A DNA stretch of 63,107 bases from contig DASZZH010000008.1 in assembly GCA_035543335.1 (NCBI GenBank), positions 1 through 63,107 on the forward strand. Direction: 5' to 3'. Of this stretch, positions 1 through 8,377 are shown one piece after another. Below the pieces are notes generated by a model. It was not told where the DNA came from, made no database searches, and saw only the letters and a program-made list of their open reading frames with translations. The first letter of the stretch is position 1. Each line of letters opens with the position of its first letter. A program made the translations under genes and the position numbers. The DNA comes from Burkholderiales bacterium (GTDB lineage Bacteria > Pseudomonadota > Gammaproteobacteria > Burkholderiales > JAHFRG01).

Positions 1-79
1 CGTAAGCGCCACCCCGCGTTCCTTTACCAGCTTCACTGCCTCAAGCTTGAACTCCCGGCTGAATTTCCGTCTTTCCATC
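1..79 (-). CDS. IS3-family transposase OrfA, N-terminal part (runs off the window)
   Basis: Read on the minus strand, the frame starts MERRKFSREFKLEAVKLV, the standard opening of the IS3/IS911-type OrfA helix-turn-helix protein, which binds the IS ends. A GGAGGT ribosome site lies 7 bases before the ATG. Only about 26 codons are inside the window; the rest of OrfA and OrfB would lie to the left. The family call rests on the conserved N-terminus only. Confidence 0.8.
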
Positions 80-140
80 GTACACCTCCATAGGTATCAT
101 CCTACCTTAACAAGGTGTCCGTGAAACCGGGGGCAGCCCA
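1..140 (-). mobile_element. IS3-type insertion sequence, orfA-side end
   Basis: The block holds the orfA start and about 60 bp of leader, and ends in a terminal sequence that reads TGGGCTGCCCCCGGTTT inward on the minus strand (about 121-140). This resembles IS3-group terminal repeats. The next base begins the ATG of the DUF1993 gene. The other IS end is outside the window, so the target duplication cannot be checked. Confidence 0.65.
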
Positions 141-647
141 ATGACGATATCGATGTACGAAGCCTCAATACCAGTTTTTATCCGCATGTTAAAAAACCTC
201 GCAGCGATTCTTGCAAAGGGCGCAACCTACGCGGAAGCAAAGAAAATCGAGCCTACAGTCCTGATCAATAGCCGTCTTTACCCCGACATGTTTCCTATGG
301 CGCGGCAAGTTCAAATTGCTTCGGACGCCGCCAAAGGATGTGGAGCGCGTTTGGCAGGGCGGGAGTCGCCAAAGTTTGAGGACAATGAGGCCACCTTTCC
401 CGAGCTTTTAACACGTATCGACAAGACGATCGCTTACCTCGAGACGTTGAAGCCAGAGCAAATTAACGGTTCGGAGGAGAGAACCATTACGTTGCAGATA
501 CGTAATAATACGTTGACCTTTTTGGGCATGCCCTTTCTCTTAAATTTCGCGCTGCCTAACTTCTATTTCCACGTTACTACCGCCTATGACATTCTCAGGC
601 ACTGTGGCGTCGAGATCGGCAAGCAAGACTTCATCGGAGCGCCTTAG
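141..647 (+). CDS. DUF1993 family protein (DinB-like fold)
   Basis: This 168-residue protein begins MTISMYEASIPVFIRML and carries the conserved late block FYFHVTTAYDILRHCGVEIG, both typical of the DUF1993 family. Members are cytoplasmic helical-bundle proteins related to DinB; their biochemical role is unknown. The length is normal, so the coding region looks complete. The IS end abuts the start codon, so the native promoter and ribosome site are lost. The purine run GGGGG in the IS end could act as a weak substitute. The TAG stop lies inside the first copy of the ~100-bp interspersed repeat. Confidence 0.8.
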   Translation: MTISMYEASIPVFIRMLKNLAAILAKGATYAEAKKIEPTVLINSRLYPDMFPMARQVQIASDAAKGCGARLAGRESPKFEDNEATFPELLTRIDKTIAYLETLKPEQINGSEERTITLQIRNNTLTFLGMPFLLNFALPNFYFHVTTAYDILRHCGVEIGKQDFIGAP

Positions 648-739
648 GGACCAGAGATGGATTATTTTTGAAGCGATTAAATTTCACTCCCGGCATTCAG
701 CGTTCCGCAGAAAAAACGCGACCCTAATCCCTTAGAATC
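642..739 (+). repeat. Interspersed ~100-bp inverted-repeat element, copy 1
   Basis: First full copy of an element whose consensus left end is AACACTAGGGGTCAGAGACG and right end GCGACCCCGACCCCTTAGAA. The two ends are imperfect inverted repeats, and the middle reads about GAAGCGATTAAA, TTTCACTCCCGGCATT and CGTTCCGCAG. The left end here (CCTTAGGGACCAGAG) is diverged and contains the TAG stop of the DUF1993 gene. Confidence 0.85.
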
Positions 740-934
740 CCCCAGGGCGGCTGAGCTCGCTTTGCAAACAGAAAAGAAATCGTCCGGCGGATCGTTGCTG
801 GGGGCTAGAGATAGGACTATAGTACTTTTGGTTCAGTGTTCGGTATGTCCATCTGGGAAAAGTCGGAGCAATTTGGCCGCTTGATACAAACGCAAAACTG
901 AGCGGTTTAGGAACGTGGTTCTGGGGAGGTGGGC

Positions 935-2623
935 ATGAAAAAGTTTTTGCTCGCAGCCACTTGTTTTTCAATGCTCCAGACGGCGGCTCTATCCGCCGAC
1001 CCGGTGGTGACTACGACGTCGGTCATCACGGCAGTTCCCTCCCGTTGGAGTGGTAGCTACATCGGTCTGCACACAGGCTACTCGCGGGGCAGAGATTCCA
1101 CCAGCACGGTGACAGGATTTCCAGACGGAGGTTTTGTAGGCTTGGCTCCTGCAGTTCCAGCGTCTTATAGCCTTAAAGCAAACGGCTTCATCGGCGGTCT
1201 CCAGATTGGGCACAATTCTCGGATCAACAACGTCGTCCTCGGCATCGAAGCTGACATCTCGTATAGCAAGATTTCCGGGACTGCCGCGACGAGCGGAGTT
1301 GTCGCCGGCCCCGTTCCTTTCACCTTTAACGAGAGGCAAATGCTCGACTGGTTCGGGACATTGAGAGGCCGTCTCGGCTTCACGCCTCTCGATCGCCTGA
1401 TGATCTATGGAACCGGTGGTGTTGCCTATGGGCAAGTGAGGGCCTCGACGAATCTGACTTTCCCTGGCCTAAGTTTTATTGGCTCAGACACGAGCACGAG
1501 GGTCGGCTGGACAGCCGGCGCGGGCGCAGAATACGCCGTCACCAACAGCCTGACAGCGAAGCTCGAATATCTTTATTACGATCTCGGCGGGGCCACGGTG
1601 GTCGGTTATCCGACGCCGCCTATCCCGCCGTTCAACACCCATACGGATTTCCGCTTGGCAGGTCATGTTGTCCGTGCCGGAATGAACTACCAGTTCAATG
1701 AAAGCCCGGCCCAGAAAACGGCCAACGCAGCGGGCACAACCAACGACGCTCAGCCGTCGCTTACAGTACCCGAAACCGAGTTCGGTATTCGTTATTGGTA
1801 TAGTAGTGGCAAGACTGCGCAGGATCTTTACGACACGACCGGGTCAGCGATTGTCTCGCGGCCCACCTACAGTGACCTGACTGCTCATTCCGGAGAATTC
1901 TTTTTCCGCGCCAACGACCATTCATCCGGTGCGTTCTTTAAAGGCTATGTCGGCCTCGGGAAAGTTACGAACGGCAATCTAAAGGATGAGGACTTTCCGC
2001 CGGGTGTTGTACCGTACTCGGCTACTTCGAGCGATCTGAAGGACGGCAACATTACGTATGCCAGTGCTGATGTCGGCTTCAATTTCCTCAAGCGGCCGAG
2101 TTACAGGTTAGGAGCATTTGTCGGCTACCATTATTACCACGAGAAGTTGAATGCCCACGGCTGTACTCAGACTGCCTCCAATCCTGTTATATGTGTTTCC
2201 GCAATACCGGACTCGACCCTTGTTATTACGAATGATGGCATCTGGCATTCAGTCCGTCTTGGTCTTGTTGGCGACATAATGCTGGCAGGCGGTCTGAAGC
2301 TGACTGCTGATGCCGCTTGGCTACCTTATACGCGACTGGATAGTCATGACACCCACTGGTTGCGGATCGGGACCCCGGGGGGTTTTACCGGTCCCATTCC
2401 AGATGACGGCACAGGTCACAGCGGTGTCCAACTTGAGGCCATACTAAGTTATCAGGTTACGCAAATGTTTAGCCTCGGCGTGGGCGGCAGGTACTGGCAC
2501 GTTGAAACCAAGGGTAATGCACATTTCGAGGACGTAGCCTTCGGTGGCGGTGGTTTACCGCAACCCGTTAATTTCAAGACCGAGCGCTACGGCGGTTTAC
2601 TGCAAGGAACTTTCAAATTCTAA
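935..2623 (+). CDS. Outer-membrane protein with two fused beta-barrel domains
   Basis: A 562-residue secreted protein. The signal peptide is MKKFLLAATCFSMLQTAALSA. Residues ~35-255 form an Omp25/opacity-type barrel with SGSYIGLHTGYSRG, GTLRGRLGFT, IYGTGGVAYG and EYLYYDLG. Residues ~280-562 form a second barrel (FGIRYWYSSGK, SVRLGLVGDI, LEAILSYQV) and end in Phe, as needed for BAM insertion. The second half resembles omptin-like barrel domains that I associate with Rhizobiales proteins, so transfer from an alphaproteobacterium is possible. The ATG at 935 is preferred over the GTG at 929 because GGAGG lies 6 bases upstream. The ligand is unknown. Confidence 0.75.
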   Translation: MKKFLLAATCFSMLQTAALSADPVVTTTSVITAVPSRWSGSYIGLHTGYSRGRDSTSTVTGFPDGGFVGLAPAVPASYSLKANGFIGGLQIGHNSRINNVVLGIEADISYSKISGTAATSGVVAGPVPFTFNERQMLDWFGTLRGRLGFTPLDRLMIYGTGGVAYGQVRASTNLTFPGLSFIGSDTSTRVGWTAGAGAEYAVTNSLTAKLEYLYYDLGGATVVGYPTPPIPPFNTHTDFRLAGHVVRAGMNYQFNESPAQKTANAAGTTNDAQPSLTVPETEFGIRYWYSSGKTAQDLYDTTGSAIVSRPTYSDLTAHSGEFFFRANDHSSGAFFKGYVGLGKVTNGNLKDEDFPPGVVPYSATSSDLKDGNITYASADVGFNFLKRPSYRLGAFVGYHYYHEKLNAHGCTQTASNPVICVSAIPDSTLVITNDGIWHSVRLGLVGDIMLAGGLKLTADAAWLPYTRLDSHDTHWLRIGTPGGFTGPIPDDGTGHSGVQLEAILSYQVTQMFSLGVGGRYWHVETKGNAHFEDVAFGGGGLPQPVNFKTERYGGLLQGTFKF

Positions 2624-2788
2624 GAGTGTGACTTGAAAACCGACCGAAATTCAACACGGCGCACCCGAATCGCCATGGAACGATTGTTCGGTCCCCTGAA
2701 AAACCTTCGGCGCATTTCCTGGCTACGCAGTTGACCATGTAACACCATTGAAGCGTGGTGGTGCAAATCACCCAGAAAACATGCAATA

Positions 2789-2888
2789 GAACACTAGGAG
2801 TCAGAGACGAATTATTTTTTAAGCGATTAAAGTTTCACTCCCGACATTTAGCGTTCCCGAAAAAATGCAACTCCGACCCTCTAGAATC
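2789..2888 (+). repeat. Interspersed inverted-repeat element, copy 2
   Basis: Full copy, left end GAACACTAGGAGTCAGAGACG, with a right end closing in CTAGAATC. It lies 165 bp after the outer-membrane protein stop and only 17 bp before the MscS start, so the MscS ribosome site (GAAAGGA) sits just outside it. Confidence 0.9.
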
Positions 2889-2905
2889 TTTATGAAAGGA
2901 CGCTC

Positions 2906-3733
2906 ATGAACGATCAACTCGAAACACTGGAACACGTGAAACGCACGGTCATCGATCTGGTCATCCAGTTCGGGCCGAAAGTGCTAGTCGCGGTCGCAAT
3001 CGTCGTCGTCGGCATCTTCGCGGGCCGCTGGGCAGGCAGGATCATCGATGGTGGGCTCAGAAAATTCAATCTCGAGCCACTGGTTCGCCAGTTGCTGATG
3101 CGGATCGTGCGGATCTTGGTCGTGGGTCTGTTCGCGATCATGGCGCTGCAGAACCTCGGGGTAGAACTGCTGCCTTTGATTGCAGGCCTCGGCGTGGCCG
3201 GCGCCGGCATCGCCCTGGCGATGCAGGGCGTGCTTGGCAACATGGTGGCCGGACTGACCATCATCTTTACCAGGCCATTCCGCGTCGGCGACTACATCTC
3301 GATCGTCGGCGAAGAAGGCCAGGTTGATAACATCAGTCTCTTCACTACCGTACTCAGCCACGCGGACCTGTCGCAGTTGGTCATCCCCAACCGCAAGATC
3401 GTCGGCGAGATCCTGCACAACTACGGAAAGATCCGGCAGCTCGAAGTCATGGTCGGCGTCGCCTACGACACTGACCTGAACAAAGCGCTTTCGACAATCA
3501 ACGAAGTGCTGCAGAACAACCCGCGGATACTGAAAGAGCCGGTTCCCGCTATCGCGGTCAGCGTGCTTGCCCATTCCTCGATCAACATTGCGGTGAAGCC
3601 GTGGGTCAACGTGCCGGATTACGGCCCTGCAGGAGGCGAGATCAAAAAGACGATCGTCGAAACCTTCCGCAGCAGGAACATCGTCATCCCGTTCCCGCAA
3701 CATGAAGTGCGGATGCTGGGAAGTGCGGCTTGA
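2906..3733 (+). CDS. mscS: Small-conductance mechanosensitive channel MscS
   Basis: At 275 residues it matches the minimal MscS architecture. Helices lie at about residues 25-45 and 66-86. The pore-lining helix is at about 92-122 with the Gly/Ala-rich run GLGVAGAGIALAMQG, followed by FTRPFRVGDYI at the start of the cytoplasmic beta domain. The C-terminal vestibule domain is complete. It releases solutes across the inner membrane on hypo-osmotic shock. It is the only gene between repeat copies 2 and 3. Confidence 0.92.
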   Translation: MNDQLETLEHVKRTVIDLVIQFGPKVLVAVAIVVVGIFAGRWAGRIIDGGLRKFNLEPLVRQLLMRIVRILVVGLFAIMALQNLGVELLPLIAGLGVAGAGIALAMQGVLGNMVAGLTIIFTRPFRVGDYISIVGEEGQVDNISLFTTVLSHADLSQLVIPNRKIVGEILHNYGKIRQLEVMVGVAYDTDLNKALSTINEVLQNNPRILKEPVPAIAVSVLAHSSINIAVKPWVNVPDYGPAGGEIKKTIVETFRSRNIVIPFPQHEVRMLGSAA

Positions 3734-3761
3734 GTGCAGACGCCTGGGGCTAGGTTTTAAA

Positions 3762-3860
3762 GAACACTAGGGGTCGGAGACGAGTTATCTTTGAAGCGAT
3801 TAAAATATCATTCCCGGCATTCAGCATTTCGCAGAAAAATGCGACCCCCGACACCTTATC
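3762..3860 (+). repeat. Interspersed inverted-repeat element, copy 3
   Basis: Full copy beginning GAACACTAGGGGTCGGAGACG, 28 bp after the MscS stop. The right end is slightly diverged (GACACCTTATC). Confidence 0.9.
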
Positions 3861-3923
3861 TACTTCATAACCCGAGCGTAGACACGAGTGCTACAAAAAG
3901 AGCCGGGCGGGTCAGCGGCTCGA

Positions 3924-4382
3924 TCAACGATTCCGCAATCCCAGCCGGCGGTTGATCAGCGTATCAACGCTGACCTTGCCCGGACCCGCCATGAGCAGCC
4001 AGAAGAAGATGAGAATGTAAACAAACTCATCCAACTCGACGAAGTCATCGAAGCTGCCGACGTTCTTGATGACCACCAGGGCAATGGCGACAACCATGTT
4101 GATGATCATCGGGATCGCCGCCAATCGCGTTAGCAACCCAATCATGATCAGCCCACCTGCGACAAACTCCGTCCCCGCTGACAGCGCGGCGCTAAAGGCA
4201 GGAAATGGAATCCCCCAGCCGATGAAACGTTCCGTGAAGGCGTCCAGGTTATGCAGCTTGGCCCAGCCTGTCTCCAGCCAGAAATAGCCGAAGAACAAAC
4301 GCACCACCAGCGGCGCCAGCCAGTCCAGTGAATCGGCAAACTTGAGAAGCGCATTGCAACGATCTACAACAAATGCCCGCAT
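3924..4382 (-). CDS. DoxX family membrane protein
   Basis: A 152-residue protein with about four hydrophobic segments and the DoxX signatures LVVRLFFGYFWLETGWAKLHN near the N-terminus and PGKVSVD near the C-terminus. DoxX proteins sit in the inner membrane; several are linked to quinone or thiol redox chemistry, but the role of this branch is unknown. The gene lies between repeat copies 3 and 4 and runs against them. A second, unrelated-context DoxX gene is at 60815-61282. Confidence 0.85.
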   Translation of the reverse strand: MRAFVVDRCNALLKFADSLDWLAPLVVRLFFGYFWLETGWAKLHNLDAFTERFIGWGIPFPAFSAALSAGTEFVAGGLIMIGLLTRLAAIPMIINMVVAIALVVIKNVGSFDDFVELDEFVYILIFFWLLMAGPGKVSVDTLINRRLGLRNR

Positions 4383-4589
4383 GGTATGTCCTTTCCTGGT
4401 TTCCAGTCGTTCATGTCATTGGGTTTCTTACTCGCGCGGCCCCGCTGTCAGCTTCATTCCGCACTCCCGCTTAGTCGCGCGCCGCTGTCCATCAGCCGGT
4501 CCTTTTGACGGGATGTCTCCAATTTCTATTGGTGTCTACATTTCTTGCCGAGCGCTAGGGTGATTATCTTAGTTTTTGTGATCGGTGTC

Positions 4590-4690
4590 GAACACTAGGG
4601 GTAAAAGACGAATTATTTTTGAAGCGATTAGAATTTCACTCCCGGCATTTCGCGTTCCGCGGAAAAATGCGACCCCGACCCCTTAGAATC
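4590..4690 (+). repeat. Interspersed inverted-repeat element, copy 4
   Basis: Full copy, left end GAACACTAGGGGTAAAAGACG and right end GCGACCCCGACCCCTTAGAA. It is close to the consensus throughout. Confidence 0.9.
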
Positions 4691-4977
4691 TATGCCGAAT
4701 CCTGCCGCACGATTGGTGGGAGTTTAAGCTAGCTGGTTAGAGGTTCGAATCCCCTTTGAAGAAAAATCCCGCGCGATGACCCTAGGGAAGAGAATTTCTG
4801 GAAACTCACATCCAAGCTGGATCAGAAATCAAACGGCCCATCACCTCGGATAACTGGTTCCGGAGCGAAGCCGCAGCCGATAGCATACCGTGCTCCGGGC
4901 TGGTTTGACTCCGGCAAATTTTTGTTCATTAATGTAAGCTGTGATCTTGAGTAACTGTGGACCCGGCGGGCAGCGCG
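4691..4977. other. Intergenic stretch with a possible tRNA 3' fragment
   Basis: No credible gene. At about 4733-4760 the sequence GGTTAGAGGTTCGAATCCCC looks like the T arm of a tRNA, but no acceptor partner or anticodon arm is recognisable. It may be a relic like the better tRNA fragments at 14.15 and 15.2 kb. Confidence 0.3.
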
Positions 4978-5670
4978 ATGGATGAGCAGCGGGTTGATTT
5001 GATGCGGCAGCAGATGGTTGCTGAGGTCGTGGCCGAAACCGTGTTTCTCACGCCGCGGCTGGGCAAGGCCGCGCTCGATGCGCGGGTGATCGAGGTGATG
5101 GCCAAGATCCCGCGCCACGAGTTCGTGCCGGTGGAACTGCGGCCCCACGCCTACCTCAACCGGCCGCTGCCGGTCGGCTACGACAAGACCATCTCGCAGC
5201 CGTTCATCGTCGCGGTTATGACCGACCTGCTCGAGCCGCAGCCGGGCGACGTGGTGCTGGAGGTCGGCGCCGGAGTCGGCTACCAGGCGGCGATCCTGGC
5301 GGAGCTGGTAAAGCAGGTCTACAGCATCGAGATCATCGAGGAGCTCGCGCTCGGCGCCAAACGGCGGCTCCATCGCCTGGGTTACCGCAACGTCGAGGTG
5401 CGCATCGGCAACGGCTACTACGGCTGGCCGGAACACGCGCCGTTCGACAAGATCATGGTCACCGCGGCGCCCGACCTCATCCCGCCGCCGTTGATCGCGC
5501 AGCTGAAGCTTGGCGGCAGGATGGTGATCCCGACCGGCATCTCTGACAAGCAGCAACTGGTGCTGGTGGAGAAAGCGGGAAACGGCAAGCTCATGATCAA
5601 GGAGATTCTGCCGGTGCGGTTTTCCGAACTCGAGGAAGGCGGCGACCTCGCGGGGGCATTGTCAAGCTAA
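4978..5670 (+). CDS. pcm: Protein-L-isoaspartate O-methyltransferase-like protein
   Basis: A 230-residue class I SAM-dependent methyltransferase of the PCMT family, which repairs isoaspartyl residues in aged proteins. Visible are the family block TISQPFIVAVM (about 71-81), SAM motif I VLEVGAGVGYQAA (about 93-105), an acidic end of strand 2 (IEIIEELA) and the motif near FDKIMVTAAPDLIP. Length is normal. The ATG at 4978 is chosen over GTG 4957 because homology begins there; neither start has a strong ribosome site. There is no surE/nlpD neighbour; the gene stands alone between repeat copies 4 and 5. Confidence 0.85.
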   Translation: MDEQRVDLMRQQMVAEVVAETVFLTPRLGKAALDARVIEVMAKIPRHEFVPVELRPHAYLNRPLPVGYDKTISQPFIVAVMTDLLEPQPGDVVLEVGAGVGYQAAILAELVKQVYSIEIIEELALGAKRRLHRLGYRNVEVRIGNGYYGWPEHAPFDKIMVTAAPDLIPPPLIAQLKLGGRMVIPTGISDKQQLVLVEKAGNGKLMIKEILPVRFSELEEGGDLAGALSS

Positions 5671-5705
5671 CGAAAATCGGTCCGCTCTTACCTAAACATG
5701 TTGGG

Positions 5706-5806
5706 AGCTACTAGGGGTTAGAGACGATTTATTTTTGAAGCGATTAAAATTTCACTCCCGACATTTAGCGTTTCGCAGAAAAAAGCGACCCCGACCCCTT
5801 TGAATC
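5706..5806 (+). repeat. Interspersed inverted-repeat element, copy 5
   Basis: Full copy starting 36 bp after the pcm stop (TACTAGGGGTTAGAGACG) and ending CCGACCCCTTTGAATC, 35 bp before the next start codon. Confidence 0.9.
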
Positions 5807-5840
5807 GATCACTTGCGGTTCAACCGAAAGGAGATCTGAA

Positions 5841-6602
5841 ATGGCAGCGTTTACAGGAAAAGTAGCAATCGTAACAGGAGGCAGTTCAGGTATCGGCCGA
5901 GCGACCGCAATTGCGTTTGCCCGCGAGGGCGCGAAAGTTGTGGTAGCCAGCCGTCGCATCAAGGAAGGCGAGGAAACCGTCCAGCTTCTCAAGAAGGCGG
6001 GCAACGACGGTTTTTTCATTAAAACTGACGTCGCCAAAACCGCGGATGTCAGGGCGATGGTGGAAAAAACTGTGGCGACATACGGGCGCCTGGATTACGC
6101 CTTCAACAACGCAGGCGTGATTGAACAAACGCCGGGGCCCATCGTGGAGCAGACCGAAGAAACTTTTGGCCGAATCATGGACATCAACGTCAAGGGCGTG
6201 TGGTTGTCAATGAAATACGAGATACCCGAAATGCTCAAGCGGGGCGGTGGCGCAATTGTAAACATGTCGTCGGTCGCCGGCCTCGTCGGCATTGCCGGCA
6301 TCGGGATTTATACCGCGAGCAAACATGCCGTGGTCGGGCTGACCAAGGCCGCTGCCCTGGAATACTCCAAATCCGGCATTCGCATCAATGCAGTGAACCC
6401 TGCGGCCATTGAAACGGAAATGCTGACGCACGTTGTCGGTGACAACCCGGAAGCGAATGCACAAATGGCCGCAATGCACCCCATAGGGCGAACCGGCAAG
6501 CCGGAAGAAATTGCCAATGCGGTGGTTTGGCTTTGTTCGGACCAAGCTTCGTTCGTGACCGGGCATGCCTTTCCGGTCGATGGGGGATTCACCGCTCAGT
6601 AA
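5841..6602 (+). CDS. Short-chain dehydrogenase/reductase (classical SDR)
   Basis: A 253-residue Rossmann-fold oxidoreductase. It has the TGGSSGIG nucleotide motif at 12-19, NNAG at 89-92, catalytic Ser143/144, Tyr157 and Lys161 (YTASK), and the C-terminal PVDGGF. It is closest in style to glucose 1-dehydrogenase or 3-oxoacyl-ACP reductase-like SDRs; the substrate cannot be read from sequence. The basic pair SRR after strand 2 suggests NADP preference. A good ribosome site (AAGGAGA) precedes the ATG. It lies alone between copies 5 and 6, and copy 6 starts 4 bp after its stop. Confidence 0.88.
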   Translation: MAAFTGKVAIVTGGSSGIGRATAIAFAREGAKVVVASRRIKEGEETVQLLKKAGNDGFFIKTDVAKTADVRAMVEKTVATYGRLDYAFNNAGVIEQTPGPIVEQTEETFGRIMDINVKGVWLSMKYEIPEMLKRGGGAIVNMSSVAGLVGIAGIGIYTASKHAVVGLTKAAALEYSKSGIRINAVNPAAIETEMLTHVVGDNPEANAQMAAMHPIGRTGKPEEIANAVVWLCSDQASFVTGHAFPVDGGFTAQ

Positions 6603-6605
6603 TGG

Positions 6606-6706
6606 GAATACTAGAAGTCAGAAAGAATTATCATTTGAAGCAATTTAAATTTCACTCCCGGCATTCAGCATTTCGCAGAAAAATGCGCCCCCGACCTCTT
6701 AGAATT
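6606..6706 (+). repeat. Interspersed inverted-repeat element, copy 6
   Basis: Full but diverged copy (ATACTAGAAGTCAGAAAGAA at the left, CCGACCTCTTAGAATTC at the right), directly behind the SDR stop codon. Confidence 0.85.
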
Positions 6707-6970
6707 CTATTCCTTTAGTTAGATGGCAAGGCGTCGCGAGCTGCAACAATGAAGTGAAGCAATAGGCGTTATGGTTCGCGTTACGATCCCGATACCAGCG
6801 GACGGACTGGCCCTCACTCCTGATGGTTGTGCACTGCGAGGGCGCTATGTTGACGTAAGCCGCAGTGTTTGTCCTGTTTAGCTATGGTAATCATACTTTA
6901 AAGCTCGGCCTCTAGAGTGGGCGCGGTCGCCGAGAGACGGGCGTTTCCGGGGCCAACCAGGAAACCCGCC

Positions 6971-7190
6971 GTCGCATTCCGGCGAGACAGAAAACCTCAA
7001 AAAATTAAGCAAATGAATCGCGAGCCGTGTAGCGTTGTCGTATTCCGGCGAGACAGAAAAACCTCAACGAATCAAGCAAACGAATCGCGAGCCGTGTGGA
7101 GTTGTCGCATTCCGGCGACACAGAAAAACCTCAACGAATCAAGCAAACGAATCGCGAGCCGTGTGGCGCTGTCGTGTGTCTGCGACAGAT
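6971..7190 (+). repeat. Tandem repeats of 66-67 bp, each opening with a small hairpin
   Basis: Units begin at 6971, 7037 and 7104, with a last partial unit at 7171. Each opens with a short inverted repeat (for example GTCGC-ATTCCG-GCGAC in unit 3; CTGTCG...CGACAG in unit 4), followed by a nearly constant ~45-nt block containing ACCTCAA, AAGCAAA and GAATCGCGAGCCGTGT. The hairpin bases change on both arms between units 3 and 4, which suggests structure is kept. The 66/67 spacing excludes a continuous reading frame. Confidence 0.8.
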
Positions 7191-7323
7191 TTGCAAGCTG
7201 AGCCGGGCAAAAACCGCTACGCCCTGGGCAACGCTTGATCTATTTCGTTGTTCCAATGAGCCAAATTCAAGATGGCATGTCAATTGCTCACAGTCTAGCC
7301 ATGCTTTGCTGAGGGAGAAAACA

Positions 7324-7398
7324 ATGATGGAGGTACTACGATATCCCAGTGAACTCAACGGATTTCTTAACAATGGCATGGGATATGTTGTTTTATAA
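7324..7398 (+). pseudogene. 24-codon frame, possibly the start of a broken small gene
   Basis: The frame starts MMEVLRYPSELNGFLNNGMG behind GGGAGAAAACA, a good ribosome site, and stops at TAA 7398. The same frame then continues open (GDFSVVQLEGTDYDAARR) to 7602. I cannot name the protein. It may be a short real peptide or a gene interrupted by a nonsense mutation. Confidence 0.3.
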
Positions 7399-7602
7399 GG
7401 CGACTTTTCGGTCGTCCAATTAGAGGGCACAGATTACGATGCCGCGCGACGAACCGAAGGGCAGCTTTGTTCGGTGGCAATCGATTACGATTGCGCAGCT
7501 CACGTATTCGGTCAATTTAATCCCAGGGTTCCCCGTCGCTGCCTTGGGATTCCAGGTCACGCTTTTGCCGAACGAGAAGTTCCACATTGTACGGAGGTCA
7601 AC

Positions 7603-8124
7603 ATGCAGGTACTAAACATCCAAGCACGCGCGTTGAATGCACCGCCGGTCGAAGTTGGAAAGCTCATTGATTCGCTTGCTTCACGCGAAGATCGACTTTG
7701 GCCCAATTATTCGTGGCCGCGTATGGAATTCGATCGCCCGCTGTCCGTCGGAGCCACCTGTTGCCATGGCCCTATTCGTTATTTCATCGAGGCATATGCT
7801 CCGGGGCAATCCATTCGCTTTCGGTTCCTCGGGCCGAAGGGTTTTAATGGATTTCACGGTTACGATATTTTTGCAACGGCCAATAATAAAGCGGTGCTAC
7901 GGCACACATTGGAATTGACAACACACGGGCGAGCGATCGTTACTTGGCTTCTTGCGTTCCGACCAATGCACGATGCACTGATTGAAGATTCTCTTGCTCG
8001 TGCGGAAGCATCTCTGGGTCTAGTGCCCAGTGTGCACGCATGGTCTCCGTGGGTGAAACTGCTTCGCTGGGTTATCGCCGGAGGTAAGGCACGCGAGCAG
8101 ATTACGCCCAACATTGCGCTGTAG
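7603..8124 (+). CDS. SRPBCC (START-like) family protein
   Basis: A 173-residue protein of the SRPBCC/polyketide-cyclase fold, which forms a hydrophobic cavity for small ligands. The order of motifs fits: an N-terminal strand and helix (VGKLIDSLAS), a central W-P-rich segment (LWPNYSWPRMEFDRPL), then GPIRYFIEAYAPGQSIRFRF and a C-terminal helix. The start at 7603 is set by GGAGGT 6 bases upstream; an upstream in-frame TTG-type start lacks one. The ligand is unknown. The gene is alone between repeat copies 6 and 7. Confidence 0.7.
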   Translation: MQVLNIQARALNAPPVEVGKLIDSLASREDRLWPNYSWPRMEFDRPLSVGATCCHGPIRYFIEAYAPGQSIRFRFLGPKGFNGFHGYDIFATANNKAVLRHTLELTTHGRAIVTWLLAFRPMHDALIEDSLARAEASLGLVPSVHAWSPWVKLLRWVIAGGKAREQITPNIAL

Positions 8125-8240
8125 CCGACCGGCCACGCCTTCGCGTGTCCGGTGGCTGAGCTTGAGCGTTAGGCGGCAATCGAGCCTCATGACGACTCCG
8201 CTTTACCTGTCCCTGACGAATTACAAAATCATGACATAGA

Positions 8241-8341
8241 GAACACTAGGGGTCAGAGACGAATTATTTTTGAAGCGATTGGAATTTCACTCCCGACATT
8301 TAGCGTTCCGCAGAAAATTGCTACTCTGACCTCTTAGAATC
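8241..8341 (+). repeat. Interspersed inverted-repeat element, copy 7
   Basis: Full copy; its left half matches the consensus (GAACACTAGGGGTCAGAGAC), and the right half is partly diverged (CTACTCTGACCTCTTAGAATC). Confidence 0.9.
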
Positions 8342-8377
8342 CTTATCAATAATAATTAATCAGGCTGTCGTACGAAC

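Larger units (their letters stand above)
6707..7602. other. Long intergenic region: tandem repeats and a possible broken ORF
   Basis: About 900 bp without a convincing gene. It holds the 66/67-bp tandem repeats described separately (6971-7190). From 7324 there is a short frame with a good ribosome site (GGGAG) that stops after 24 codons at 7398 and then stays open in the same frame up to the SRPBCC start. The overlapping small ORFs in the tandem repeat change frame at each unit and are not credible. Confidence 0.5.

Noticed and set aside
929..934. GTG start for the outer-membrane protein
   Set aside because: The GTG overlaps the GGAGG ribosome site; ATG 935 has correct spacing and begins a standard signal peptide.
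6971..7190. CRISPR array
   Set aside because: The units repeat with period 66-67 bp and almost the whole unit is constant; there are no unique spacers and no cas genes.
6917..7398. Small overlapping ORFs in the tandem-repeat region
   Set aside because: They are the same peptide repeated in different frames because the unit length is not a multiple of three, and none has a ribosome site in a sensible place.
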